Shown here: one piece after another, positions 1 through 9,631 of the stretch
Position numbering within the stretch: the first letter of the stretch is position 1
How the letters are laid out: each line of letters opens with the position of its first letter
Translations under genes and position numbers: made by a program
Assembly: GCA_017858365.1 (NCBI GenBank)
Contig: JAFMBQ010000003.1
Coordinates: forward strand, 1-35,348
Length of the DNA: 35,348 nt
Source: Algoriphagus sp.
GTDB lineage: Bacteria; Bacteroidota; Bacteroidia; Cytophagales; Cyclobacteriaceae
Direction of reading: 5' to 3'
Notes under the pieces: model-generated
Seen by the model: only the letters and a program-made list of their open reading frames with translations
Database searches by the model: none
Told to the model about the DNA's origin: nothing

Positions 1-185
1 AATCTGGTATAAAGCTCAGTTTCAAAATCAGGATAATGCATCATCCTCGAGCCTAAGTTATTACCGACTAGGGCGATGGTGACATTTGTTTCAAGCTTAA
101 GTTTTTGGTCAGGGTTACATGCTAAAAAAAATGAGCTAATCAGAATGAAAGCGACCGGGCTGAAGGGACGAAAGAATGAATTCAT
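1..185 (-). CDS. Partial lipoprotein, N-terminus only (runs off window); possible PVC-type/heme-associated family
   Basis: Reverse-strand reading from ATG at 185 gives MNSFFRPFSPVAFILISSFFLACNPDQKLKLETNVTIALVGNNLGSRMMHYPDFETELYTR, open to the window edge. It has a signal peptide and lipobox (FFLAC). The 'IALVGNNLGSRMMHYPDFETEL' segment resembles N-termini of PVC-type heme-binding/HEAT proteins. Not in the supplied ORF track because it is truncated. Confidence 0.7.
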   Translation of the reverse strand, partial: MNSFFRPFSPVAFILISSFFLACNPDQKLKLETNVTIALVGNNLGSRMMHYPDFETELYTR

Positions 186-324
186 AGTAGGATTTTAGAT
201 TACTATGCAGTATAACGATAATGCATGGAAATTTCAAAAAGGCTTTTTTCAACGGCTTTAATTATATATTAAAATATATATATAATCAATTTTTTACTTA
301 AAAAATATATAGTTAAAATAGTAA

Positions 325-352
325 TCTGTCCTGTTCTGTGCTGTTATATATA
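325..352. promoter_or_regulatory. Distal CTGTCCTG-type motif cluster upstream of susC1
   Basis: TCTGTCCTGTTCTGTGCTGTTATATATA; counterpart upstream of susC2 at 9424-9447 (TTCTATCCTGTCCTATTATATATA-like). Confidence 0.4.
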
Positions 353-462
353 ATTTATATAAGGAGAGTGAATTTCAATTATATAAAAATACTTATTTCT
401 TTAGATGTAGATTTTCCGTCCTCCTAGAACCTGATATAAATATCTGATTATTAATTGCTTTT

Positions 463-482
463 ACAGGATTGTACAGGATAGG
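463..482. promoter_or_regulatory. Putative operator, 10-bp spaced direct repeat upstream of susC1
   Basis: ACAGGATTGT ACAGGATAGG; same motif and relative position as upstream of susC2 (9553-9572). A degenerate left arm (CCGTCCTCCTAGAACCTGA) lies just upstream at about 417-435. Confidence 0.5.
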
Positions 483-586
483 TCTAGGTTAGTTTATCTA
501 CTAATTGATTAATATTCTATGTAACATTTAAGCCCATAATTATGAAAAAACATTATCTATTTAAAGTAAAAATTTGATGTCTAGGA

Positions 587-3500
587 TTGTTGCTTCTTAT
601 GTTTAGTATAGGTTTTACGAGTTTTGGGCAGAGCCAACCAGTAACAGGCACAGTGATGTCTGAGCGAGAGCCAGTACCTGGTGCATTGGTTCAGATAAAA
701 GGAACCCAAAGAGGTACGATTACCGATATTGATGGATCATTTTCTATAAATATTGAATCAGGAGAAATTATGGTGGTAAGTTTCATTGGATATGCCACCA
801 AAGAAATAGCAGTTACTGGGGGGCAGACCAATTTTAATATTTCATTGGATCTTTCTGCCTCAGATCTTTCAGAGGTAGTGGTAGTAGGTTATGGATCTCA
901 GCGAAAAGCAGATATAACTTCTGCTGTATCCGTTATCAATATGGACGCCGTTGGTGATGTCCCCACCACTAGCGTATCAAGACTCCTTCAAGGTCAAGCA
1001 GCTGGTGTTCAAGTAAGACAGCAATCAGGGCAGCCAGGTGAAGAAATGCAAATTACTATTAGAGGATTGGGTTCCCTAGGAGCTGGAAGTGAGCCTTTAT
1101 ATGTTGTGGAGGGGTTTCCAATTGGAAATTCTTTAGGTCAAAATCTCAATCCTTCGGACATTGAAACGATCACTATCTTAAAAGATGCGGCATCCACCTC
1201 TATTTATGGAGCAAGGGGTTCTAATGGGGTAGTTTTGATTACTACCAAAAATGCAAAAGACGGAAAAGTGGGACTTGAAGTGGTCGTAAATCAAGGCATG
1301 ACTAATGTGCCAGATAATCGAAGAACAAAAATGATGAATGGAGTGGAATTCGCAACATTCAAGAATGAAAGCTTTGTAGATAAGATTCGCTATTTCAATA
1401 ACAGAGAACCTTCAATTGATGAGATTCCTTTAGATTTTAGATATCCCGAGGAGACTGCTATAAGTACAGATTGGTTTGACGAAATTCTAAATCAAAACGC
1501 AAAATTTCAGAATGTCAATGCCACGCTAACTGCTGGTAAAGGAGATATCCGGTCTTTGGTTTCAGTTGGTTATGTCAACCAAGAAGGAGCCGTAATCCAA
1601 ACTGATTTTGACAGATTCAATTTCAGAGCGAACGTGGATGGCAAAATCAATGAGTTTTTAACCATAGGAGCAAACTTATCTGCATCCCATTCCAGAGAGA
1701 ATTATGCTCCGACCAGTGGCCGTGATGCAATTATAGGTAGAGCTCTTTGGGCAGATCCAAGATATCCTGTTTATAATGAAGACGGTACTTTCAACTCTTA
1801 CATTGGAGGAACAAACGGTATTTTCGGTACTGCTAATGTGGTTCAGGAACTTTTCGAAACAACTCGAGAGCGTAACACTAACAACTTGATGGCTAATGCG
1901 TTTCTGGAAGTGTCATTTTTGAAAGACTTCAAATTCAGAACTGTTGTAAATGCAAACCTTACTGGATCTCAGCAGAAAGAATTTAGACCATCCACGTTGG
2001 CAGGTGGAGGCTTCAATCAACCCCCTCCAAGAGAGGCTTCTCTTTTTGAACGCACTATGGAAACTTTGAATATCTCGGCTGATCAATTGCTTTCCTATTC
2101 AAAGACAATCCAAAAACACAGAATTGACGCACTCCTAGGGTTTTCTGCCCAACAGGAAAACACCAGTTTTCTTCAGGGGAATGGAAACGAATTCGCAAGT
2201 GATAAAACCAGATCGCTCAATGCGGCGGTACGAACGACTTCCTCCTCAGGGGAATTTGGCTGGAGCTTGTTAGCTTATTTTGCAAGAGCAAACTATGCAT
2301 ACAATGACAAATATTTGTTCTCTGCTACATTTAGAAGAGAAGGAAGTTCCAGATTCGGCGCAAATAATAAGTATGGTAACTTCCCCGCTTTTTCAGCAGG
2401 TTGGAGAGTTTCGGAAGAGAATTTCTTCCCAAAAACTAATTGGATTTCAGATCTGAAACTAAGAGGTAGTTACGGTATCACGGGTAATAATGCCATTGGT
2501 AATTATTCAAGCCAAAGTGTAATGAGGGCCTCAAACTATGTGCTTGGAGGAAAAATTGCAACAGGTCAAATTCTTTCAAATTTCAGTAATAGTTTCTTGG
2601 GATGGGAACAATCCCAACAAACTGACATTGGACTAGACTTGTCTTTGTTTGAGAATAAGGTAATACTTACTGCAGAGTATTATAACCGGATTACGAACAA
2701 CATGCTTCTATCGGTTGAGATGCCTTCTGTTTCAGGTTTTACCCAATCCTTGGATAACGTAGGAAAAGTAAAAAACATTGGGTTAGAACTTGGTATAGAC
2801 TTCCGAACCAAAGTGAGCCGAGTTAATCTGAGGACCAACTTAAACCTGACCTTCAACAGAAATGAGGTTCTTGAATTAAGGGGAGATTCAGATGCAATTT
2901 GGAGCGGAAGTTTCTATGGAAGCTACAATGTTTCGAAAGTAGGTAGACCGATGGCTATGCTTTATGGATTTAAGAAGATAGGGATCTTCCAAACAGATGA
3001 AGAGGTTCAGAATTCGCCAACTCAAGACGGAGCTATACCTGGTGTTTACCAGTATTTTGATGCGAATGGTGATGGGGTAATCTCCTACGATACAAGAGAT
3101 ATGATCGAGATAGGCAACCCTCATCCTGCAATGATCCTAGGTTGGACTTTAGGTGGTGATGTGGGAGGATTTGATTTTAATATCCTATTCACAGGAGCCT
3201 TCAACTATGATATGATGCGGAATATTGAAGCTACTACGATGAACATGGACGGAGTTTTTAATATTCTCCAATCCGGAGTGAATCGTTTTAGATCGGCTGA
3301 TATGCCTGGAGACGGAAGAGGTGCTACTTCAAACACTTGGAAATGGGAGAGGGAAGCTAACTCAAGATATCTTTATGATGCGTCACATGTTTGGTTAAGA
3401 AACATCACGCTAGGATATTCTTTACCTGTGGACGTTATCAAGTTCAAAACAAGGGTATTCTTTAGTGGGGAGAATTTATTCCTATTTTCTGATTACCCAG

Positions 3501-3607
3501 GAACCAATCCAGATGTGAATAGAAGAGGAGGAGTAAATATTGGGTCAGATGATGAAGCCTACCCTGTACCAAGAACTTTTACAATTGGAGCAACTATCAG
3601 TTTTTAA
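587..3607 (+). CDS. SusC/RagA-family TonB-linked outer membrane protein (copy 1); probable ancestral start at 542 interrupted by TGA
   Basis: CarboxypepD_reg-like domain (GTVMSEREPVPGALVQIKGTQRGTITDIDGSFSI), SEVVVVGYG box, plug domain (ITILKDAASTSIYGARGSNGVVLITTK), C-terminal barrel. The track start at 587 is TTG. An in-frame ATG at 542 is separated from it by TGA at 575-577. Confidence 0.93.
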   Translation: MLLLMFSIGFTSFGQSQPVTGTVMSEREPVPGALVQIKGTQRGTITDIDGSFSINIESGEIMVVSFIGYATKEIAVTGGQTNFNISLDLSASDLSEVVVVGYGSQRKADITSAVSVINMDAVGDVPTTSVSRLLQGQAAGVQVRQQSGQPGEEMQITIRGLGSLGAGSEPLYVVEGFPIGNSLGQNLNPSDIETITILKDAASTSIYGARGSNGVVLITTKNAKDGKVGLEVVVNQGMTNVPDNRRTKMMNGVEFATFKNESFVDKIRYFNNREPSIDEIPLDFRYPEETAISTDWFDEILNQNAKFQNVNATLTAGKGDIRSLVSVGYVNQEGAVIQTDFDRFNFRANVDGKINEFLTIGANLSASHSRENYAPTSGRDAIIGRALWADPRYPVYNEDGTFNSYIGGTNGIFGTANVVQELFETTRERNTNNLMANAFLEVSFLKDFKFRTVVNANLTGSQQKEFRPSTLAGGGFNQPPPREASLFERTMETLNISADQLLSYSKTIQKHRIDALLGFSAQQENTSFLQGNGNEFASDKTRSLNAAVRTTSSSGEFGWSLLAYFARANYAYNDKYLFSATFRREGSSRFGANNKYGNFPAFSAGWRVSEENFFPKTNWISDLKLRGSYGITGNNAIGNYSSQSVMRASNYVLGGKIATGQILSNFSNSFLGWEQSQQTDIGLDLSLFENKVILTAEYYNRITNNMLLSVEMPSVSGFTQSLDNVGKVKNIGLELGIDFRTKVSRVNLRTNLNLTFNRNEVLELRGDSDAIWSGSFYGSYNVSKVGRPMAMLYGFKKIGIFQTDEEVQNSPTQDGAIPGVYQYFDANGDGVISYDTRDMIEIGNPHPAMILGWTLGGDVGGFDFNILFTGAFNYDMMRNIEATTMNMDGVFNILQSGVNRFRSADMPGDGRGATSNTWKWEREANSRYLYDASHVWLRNITLGYSLPVDVIKFKTRVFFSGENLFLFSDYPGTNPDVNRRGGVNIGSDDEAYPVPRTFTIGATISF

Positions 3608-3620
3608 AACATAAAGAAAT

Positions 3621-5126
3621 ATGAAAAAGATACTTATATATTTTCAGACATTAATTTTGGTTTTTGGTCTTGGTTCTTGCGGAGAAGACTTCCTTAACGA
3701 GACCGACCCTACGGTGTTGGTTTCTGACTCATTCTACAAAACAGACCAGGAAGTAACGCAAGCGGTAACGGGAATTTATGGATTGCTAAGGGGTTATTTT
3801 AATAATCATTGGCAATACACAGAATTCATAACCGATAATACATCCTTACACTTTAATGTTGGTAATAGAGGGCAGGGACCTGCATTGGAGGCTATTGAAT
3901 ACTGGCAATACAACGCAGGAACCCCAAATTTTGCATCGCTTTATAACAATACATATAGCATTCTGGCAAACATCAATACCACCTTGGATAAGTTGAAAAC
4001 CTCCACCGCTAGCCAAGATGTCAAAGATCGGTCAGAAGGTGAATTAAAAGTGATGAGAGCCTATTTCTACTTTGATTTGGTGAGATTATTTGGGGATGTC
4101 ATTATAGTAACTGAACCCATAAAGACACCCGCTGAGGCATTTCAATTACAGCGAAGTCCTTCAGAAGCAGTCTACAGTTTGATTTTGGCTGATCTGAGCG
4201 ATGCGATAAATTTACTTCCAGTCAATTACCCAGCGAACGAAGTCGGAAGAATTACCAAAGGAGCCGCACTAGCTATGCAGGGAAGAGTGAGACTAGATCG
4301 AAAAGAATACGCCGAGGCAATTACTTCCTTAAAACAAGTCCTTACGCTTGGTTATAGTCTACTTCCTAACTACGCTGACGTATTCAAACCTGAAAATAAA
4401 AACCATAAAGAATCAATTTGGGATGTTCAATATCAGGGTGAAAATACCTTCGGAGTAAACAGTTCTTTCATCTATAGCTTTGCGCCTCTGGCATCACAAG
4501 GAGCGGTAATTAAATTCCCTGGTCAAGATGGAGGTGGGTGGAATATCCCATCAAAAGAATTCATATCCCTCTACGAACCTGGCGATGCGCGTAAGTCAGT
4601 TTCTCTTAAAGAAGGATATACCAGTAATAGTGGGGTATGGGTGCCTGTGCCTTTCATTAATAAATATAATAATCAACACTCCATCCGTGGTGTAACTAAT
4701 GATAATTGGCCAATCATCAGATATTCTGATTTGCTGCTGATGCTTTCTGAGGCAATCAACGAGACAAGTGGTCCTACGTCGGAAGCATACGAGTACTTGA
4801 ATTCGGTGCGAGTGAGGGCGACACTTTCTCCGCTAAGTGGTTTGGACAAAAATCAATTCAGAATGGCGGTACTAAAAGAAAGAAGAATTGAACTTGCCTT
4901 TGAAAACCACCGATGGTTTGACTTGAAGAGAACGTTGAGTCCTTCTGAAATAAAAACTTTACTCAATGCGTACGGCAAAAAAGAGCGAGAAGATCCCACA
5001 ACCAGTCGGGGCGGTATACCTTTCTCCCAAGAAGATTACACCTTTGAGGAATACCAAGTTCTCTTTCCAATCCCTGCAGACCAAATTCGGATTAATCCTG
5101 CAACTACACAAAACCCCGGTTATTAA
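3621..5126 (+). CDS. SusD/RagB-family lipoprotein (copy 1)
   Basis: Lipobox LGSC, SusD-like 'KERRIELAFENHRWFDLKR', C-terminal 'LFPIPADQIRINPATTQNPGY'; directly follows susC. Confidence 0.95.
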   Translation: MKKILIYFQTLILVFGLGSCGEDFLNETDPTVLVSDSFYKTDQEVTQAVTGIYGLLRGYFNNHWQYTEFITDNTSLHFNVGNRGQGPALEAIEYWQYNAGTPNFASLYNNTYSILANINTTLDKLKTSTASQDVKDRSEGELKVMRAYFYFDLVRLFGDVIIVTEPIKTPAEAFQLQRSPSEAVYSLILADLSDAINLLPVNYPANEVGRITKGAALAMQGRVRLDRKEYAEAITSLKQVLTLGYSLLPNYADVFKPENKNHKESIWDVQYQGENTFGVNSSFIYSFAPLASQGAVIKFPGQDGGGWNIPSKEFISLYEPGDARKSVSLKEGYTSNSGVWVPVPFINKYNNQHSIRGVTNDNWPIIRYSDLLLMLSEAINETSGPTSEAYEYLNSVRVRATLSPLSGLDKNQFRMAVLKERRIELAFENHRWFDLKRTLSPSEIKTLLNAYGKKEREDPTTSRGGIPFSQEDYTFEEYQVLFPIPADQIRINPATTQNPGY

Positions 5127-5258
5127 TTTGATAAGCAAACCACAAAGATTTGATTCTCCATTTGTTTTCCTTTGCCAGTTAATAGTTTTAAGTTAGAAAC
5201 ACTAATTGGAGGAAAAGGGATGGACAATCAAATCTTTCTAATAAATAAGAATAAATAG

Positions 5259-7757
5259 ATGCCATTAAAAATGAAATCAACACTGAATAGTAAGAGAAAT
5301 TTTTCTTTTTTGGGAAAGGTGCTGATCACCTCCTTCTTTGTCGTGATTCCATTTTACTCATCATTTGCCCAAGTTTTTGGACAGACCATCCCTGATTTTT
5401 GGCTTTGGCAATTTCTTGGAAGGCTTCACCCGATGATTGTTCATTTTCCGATTGCCTTGCTGATTTTTGCAGCAGTACTTGAATTGGTTACTATTCGGAA
5501 ATACAACTCCAAATTCCGTCCTGGAATCCAGCTTCTTGTCTTGATCGGAGCAATCAGCGCTGTAATTGCGGCGATGTTTGGATGGTTGCTGGCAAATTCG
5601 GATGGCATCCAAGGTGAGCTCTTGGACTTGCATCAGAAGTTAGGGATAGCTACGGCAGTTCTGAGTTTACTTGTTCTCTTCTTTCTGCAAAAAGTTGGTA
5701 AAAAACCTCTTCCCAATCAGATCAAACTTTTTCGGACTTCGCTATTCATCGCCTGTTTGGGAGTTTCGGTTTCTGGACACTTCGGAGCCTCGTTGACACA
5801 CGGAGAGGAATTCCTCACCGAGATGCTCCCCTGGAATGAGGAATTCGACGCACCCGAATCACTGACAATCAACCTTGCAGAATTCACTTCTGATCTTTCA
5901 GAAAATCAGGAGATGCTGTTGGTGACTAATGTTCGGTCTGTGCTGGCTCACAATTGCTATAAATGTCATTCAGGTTCAAAGATTGAAGGAGAACTCAGGC
6001 TGGATGAGAAAGAATATGTCTTTAAAGGCGGAGAAAATGGCCCAGTTATTTCACCTGGAAACCCTTCCCAAAGCGAATTGATTCGGCGTGTTTCGCTTTC
6101 AAAGAACCATAAAGATGTTATGCCTTCCAAAGGTAAATTACTCTCTAAGGAAGAAATCTCACTGCTCACACTCTGGATTGAAAAAGGTGCGCTCTGGCCC
6201 GATGGTGTGCCCCAACAATCACTCTACCGAGTAGCTGATTTGGCTCCAAGAAAACCAAGTCTCCCCGCTCCCAAGGCCGGATTGGAGAACCCCATTGATC
6301 GTTGGGTGGATCAGTATTTCAAAGCAAATGAAATCGACTGGAATGTAAGGGTCGATGATCGGACTTTCCTGAGAAGAATCTATCTGGATGTCATTGGGCT
6401 TTTGCCGAGTCCAGAAGACCTGGAACGTTTTCAAGAGGATCCCAATCCACAAAAAAGGCAAGTCATTGCTCAGCAGCTATTAGATCAAAAAGAGGATTAT
6501 ACGCAGCATTGGATGACTTTTTGGAATGATATTTTGAGGAATGATTATACCGGAACAGGATATATCACCAAGGGTCGTTTTGCGATTACGGATTGGCTCT
6601 ATACCTCCATCAGAGACAACAAGGCTTATGACACATTTGTAAAAGAACTCCTCAACCCAACTGAAAAATCAAAAGGCTTTATTGAAGGAATCCGTTGGAG
6701 AGGAACTGTCAATGCAAGCCAGCGGATCGAAATGCAAGCGGCTCAAAATGTGGGTCAGGTGATTTTAGGACTTAATCTCAAATGTGCTTCCTGCCACGAC
6801 AGTTTTATAAGTGATTGGAAATTAGAAGAGGCCTATGCCTTTGCAAATGTTTTTGCCGATTCTACTCTGGAAATCAGTCGATGCGAAATCCCAACAGGGA
6901 AGTTTGCTAGAACGGAGATTCTTTGGGAAGAGCTTGGCAATATTGATAGTGCCGCATCCAAAGCAGAAAAGCTTCGTCAATTAGCTGATAAACTGGTACA
7001 GCCTTCCAATGGAAGAATGTACCGCACGATCGTCAATCGAGTTTGGAAACAAATGATGGGAAGGGGAATCATAGAGCCTGTGGATGAAATGGATAACCTC
7101 CCTTGGAGTCAGGATTTGTTGGATTGGCTAGCAGTGGATTTTGTAGAAAATGGATACGATATCAAGCGATTGATCTATCAGATCACTTCATCCAAAATCT
7201 ACCAAAGTGAATCTATCCCAATTGCTTCTCCTGATTTACTTTTGGCAAGCGACTTCAAATTTCAAGGGCTGATTCGAAGACGGATGACTGCAGAGCAATT
7301 TTCCGATGCAGTGAGCAATTTGGCCTCCCCGCTATTTGATTCAACGGAGGTTAGATTTAGACCCTATGAATTGATACCTGAGTTAGGGAATCAAGCCGAA
7401 TTCGCCCGAGCTTCTCTTGTCGCTAACAATCCCTTTCTGACCTCTCTTGGAAGGCCAAATCGTGAGATAGTTTCCACCAGTAGGGACTCTCAAGCGAGTT
7501 TGCTTCAAGCTTTGGAACTGACAAATGGCACAAAGCTGAATAGCGCTTTAGAAAAAGGTGGCGCGCGCTGGGTGTTGAATTATTCAGACCCCAACGAGTT
7601 GACTTTAAAGTTATTCGCTCAAGCTCTATTGAGAGCGCCCACCACCGAAGAATTAGCGGTAGCCAATCGTCTATATGCTGGAAAAACAGAAGCCACGAAA
7701 ACCCAAGACTTGTTATGGTCTATATTTCTGTTACCCGAGTTTCAAATGATCTATTAA
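5259..7757 (+). CDS. DUF2231-like membrane domain / planctomycete-type cytochrome c / DUF1549 / DUF1553 fusion protein
   Basis: Multi-TM N-terminus with 'LHPMIVHFPIALLIFAAVLEL'; CYKCH heme-binding motif; 'RRIYLDVIGLLPSPEDLERF' (DUF1549-like); second CASCH motif; C-terminal 'MYRTIVNRVWKQMMGRGIIEPVDEMD...' (DUF1553-like). Confidence 0.88.
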   Translation: MPLKMKSTLNSKRNFSFLGKVLITSFFVVIPFYSSFAQVFGQTIPDFWLWQFLGRLHPMIVHFPIALLIFAAVLELVTIRKYNSKFRPGIQLLVLIGAISAVIAAMFGWLLANSDGIQGELLDLHQKLGIATAVLSLLVLFFLQKVGKKPLPNQIKLFRTSLFIACLGVSVSGHFGASLTHGEEFLTEMLPWNEEFDAPESLTINLAEFTSDLSENQEMLLVTNVRSVLAHNCYKCHSGSKIEGELRLDEKEYVFKGGENGPVISPGNPSQSELIRRVSLSKNHKDVMPSKGKLLSKEEISLLTLWIEKGALWPDGVPQQSLYRVADLAPRKPSLPAPKAGLENPIDRWVDQYFKANEIDWNVRVDDRTFLRRIYLDVIGLLPSPEDLERFQEDPNPQKRQVIAQQLLDQKEDYTQHWMTFWNDILRNDYTGTGYITKGRFAITDWLYTSIRDNKAYDTFVKELLNPTEKSKGFIEGIRWRGTVNASQRIEMQAAQNVGQVILGLNLKCASCHDSFISDWKLEEAYAFANVFADSTLEISRCEIPTGKFARTEILWEELGNIDSAASKAEKLRQLADKLVQPSNGRMYRTIVNRVWKQMMGRGIIEPVDEMDNLPWSQDLLDWLAVDFVENGYDIKRLIYQITSSKIYQSESIPIASPDLLLASDFKFQGLIRRRMTAEQFSDAVSNLASPLFDSTEVRFRPYELIPELGNQAEFARASLVANNPFLTSLGRPNREIVSTSRDSQASLLQALELTNGTKLNSALEKGGARWVLNYSDPNELTLKLFAQALLRAPTTEELAVANRLYAGKTEATKTQDLLWSIFLLPEFQMIY

Positions 7758-7760
7758 GCC

Positions 7761-9188
7761 ATGAATCAATCCAACAGTCGTAGAGATTTCCTAAAAAAAA
7801 CCAGTGCCGCTACCCTATCTACTTTGGGTATGGGCAGCCCCTTAGCAGGATTACTTTCCTCTTGCGAAAGCAGAATCCCAAGTACTGCTGACTCAGTGAT
7901 TTTACTTTTTATGGCTGGAGGCATGGCACACACGGAGACTTTTGATCCCAAAAAATATACTCCTTTCCGAAAAGGGATGGAAGCAAAGGAAGTCTTGAGT
8001 ACGTTTCCTACTATCCCGACTAAACTGGATGATATCTTTTTTTCCGAAGGTTTGGAGAATATAGCCTCTGTGATGGATAAAGGCACCTTGATTCGATCGT
8101 ATCAAGCGGCTGATTTAGGACATATTTTGCATACCCGACATCAGTACCATTTTCATACCTGCTACGAACCGCCACAGTCAGTGGTAGTGCCACATCTGGG
8201 GAGCTGGATTGCAAAAGAAAAAGGAGCTCTGAATTCGGTAATCCCTCCCTTTATCAATATTGGGCAGCGATTCTCGGTGGGTGAAGGAGAAGAATTGAAA
8301 GCCTTTCACAGTGCTGGGTTTTTGGGGTCCGAATTTGGTCCCTTTCTAATTCCCGATCCTACGGCTGGATTGGATGCTGTAAGACCTCCTGTGGGAATGG
8401 ATACCAAGCGATTTGAAAGCCGAAACAAACTCTACGAAGAATTGATGGCTGCTGGTCCTATGAATGATTTTGGTTCGGATTATCAAAGAGAATCACTCAA
8501 GCGTTCAATGGAGCAGGCATATATTCTGCTCAACTCTCCCGAGGCAAAAGCATTTGACCTAAGTCTCGAACCAAAAGAAAGCTACGATAAGTATAACAAC
8601 GGGAAGTTTGGATTGGGATGCCTATTAGCCAAAAGACTAGTCGATCAAGGCTCTCGATACATCACTGTGACTACGGAATATGAACCGTTTTTTGGTTGGG
8701 ATACGCATGATAATGGCCATACCCGACTTAAGGATATGAAAAAAATGATTGATGGGCCAGTAGCACAATTGATCAAGGACTTAGATCAAAGCGGTAAACT
8801 GGATCGGACGATGGTGATTTTGGCAAGTGAATTTAGTCGGGATATGATGACAGAAGGACGCCCAGGTCTAAAAGTTAAAGATCAAGTAGAAGTCCCTGAT
8901 ATTATAGAGGATATGAAAAACTACGGGATGCACCGTCACTTTACTGATGGTTGCTCAATCCTTATGTTTGGCGGTGGAATCAAGCGAGGGCATGTTTTTG
9001 GGAAAACCGCTGACGAGCGTCCCTGTAAGACCATCGAAAACCCGATCAAAATTGATAGTATTCACCAGACCATTTATCATGCACTGGGAATTCCTCCAGA
9101 ACTGAATTATGAAATTGAGCAGCGCCCATTTTATACAACTCCCGATGGACATGGCAAGGCGGAGTTTGGCCTGTTAGCCAAAAGTTGA
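7761..9188 (+). CDS. DUF1501 family protein with twin-arginine-like signal
   Basis: SRRDFLKKTSAATLSTLGMG leader; 'ILLFMAGGMAHTETFDPK', 'GWDTHDNGHTRLKDMKKMIDGPVAQLIKDLDQSGKLDRTMVILASEFSR' typical of DUF1501; adjacent to DUF1549/DUF1553 as commonly seen. Confidence 0.9.
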   Translation: MNQSNSRRDFLKKTSAATLSTLGMGSPLAGLLSSCESRIPSTADSVILLFMAGGMAHTETFDPKKYTPFRKGMEAKEVLSTFPTIPTKLDDIFFSEGLENIASVMDKGTLIRSYQAADLGHILHTRHQYHFHTCYEPPQSVVVPHLGSWIAKEKGALNSVIPPFINIGQRFSVGEGEELKAFHSAGFLGSEFGPFLIPDPTAGLDAVRPPVGMDTKRFESRNKLYEELMAAGPMNDFGSDYQRESLKRSMEQAYILLNSPEAKAFDLSLEPKESYDKYNNGKFGLGCLLAKRLVDQGSRYITVTTEYEPFFGWDTHDNGHTRLKDMKKMIDGPVAQLIKDLDQSGKLDRTMVILASEFSRDMMTEGRPGLKVKDQVEVPDIIEDMKNYGMHRHFTDGCSILMFGGGIKRGHVFGKTADERPCKTIENPIKIDSIHQTIYHALGIPPELNYEIEQRPFYTTPDGHGKAEFGLLAKS

Positions 9189-9505
9189 TTTAATTTTAAA
9201 TCAGATCGAGGAGATTTCTTAACTCGAATTTTCAAAAACCAAAAGGAGTTGGATTGATTTATATTTCTTTTTGAAAAAAAGCTTTTTCGTTACCGGATTC
9301 GAGAGGGGAGTTTGAGAATCTGAAACAACTTAATCACTGGATTTCTCCATTCGATTACAAGGATAGCTTATTTCTATCATAAATTTTTTAAATTCAAATC
9401 TTATTAACTAAATTTTTTATTCTATTCTATCCTGTCCTATTATATATAGAAGGAAAGTTAATTTCATTTATAAAAATACATTTTTTCCCACTTAAAATGT
9501 CTCAT

Positions 9506-9571
9506 CTATCCTGCACTATCCTGCTGTAATCATCTGATTTTTAATTGTTTTTGCAGGATTGTGCAGGATAG
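9506..9571. promoter_or_regulatory. Composite inverted-repeat operator upstream of susC2 (two 19-bp arms, 28-bp spacer)
   Basis: Left arm CTATCCTGCACTATCCTGC (9506-9524) and right arm GCAGGATTGTGCAGGATAG (9553-9571) are reverse complements with one mismatch; each arm holds two CAGGAT half-sites 10 bp apart. Confidence 0.6.
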
Positions 9572-9631
9572 GACTCGAATAGTTTTTGGGCTAATTGAAT
9601 CACGTTTTATATATCATTTAAACCCGGAATT

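Noticed and set aside
4966-5196. 76-aa ORF overlapping the susD1 3' end
   Set aside because: Out-of-frame overlap with susD; no RBS or domain evidence.
7766-8086. 106-aa minus-strand ORF inside the DUF1501 gene
   Set aside because: Antisense shadow ORF; the plus-strand DUF1501 reading is well supported.
9186-9203. TGATTTAATTTTAAATCA palindrome at the end of the DUF1501 gene as a terminator
   Set aside because: All-AT-rich stem with a 2-nt loop that overlaps the stop codon; too weak to call a terminator.
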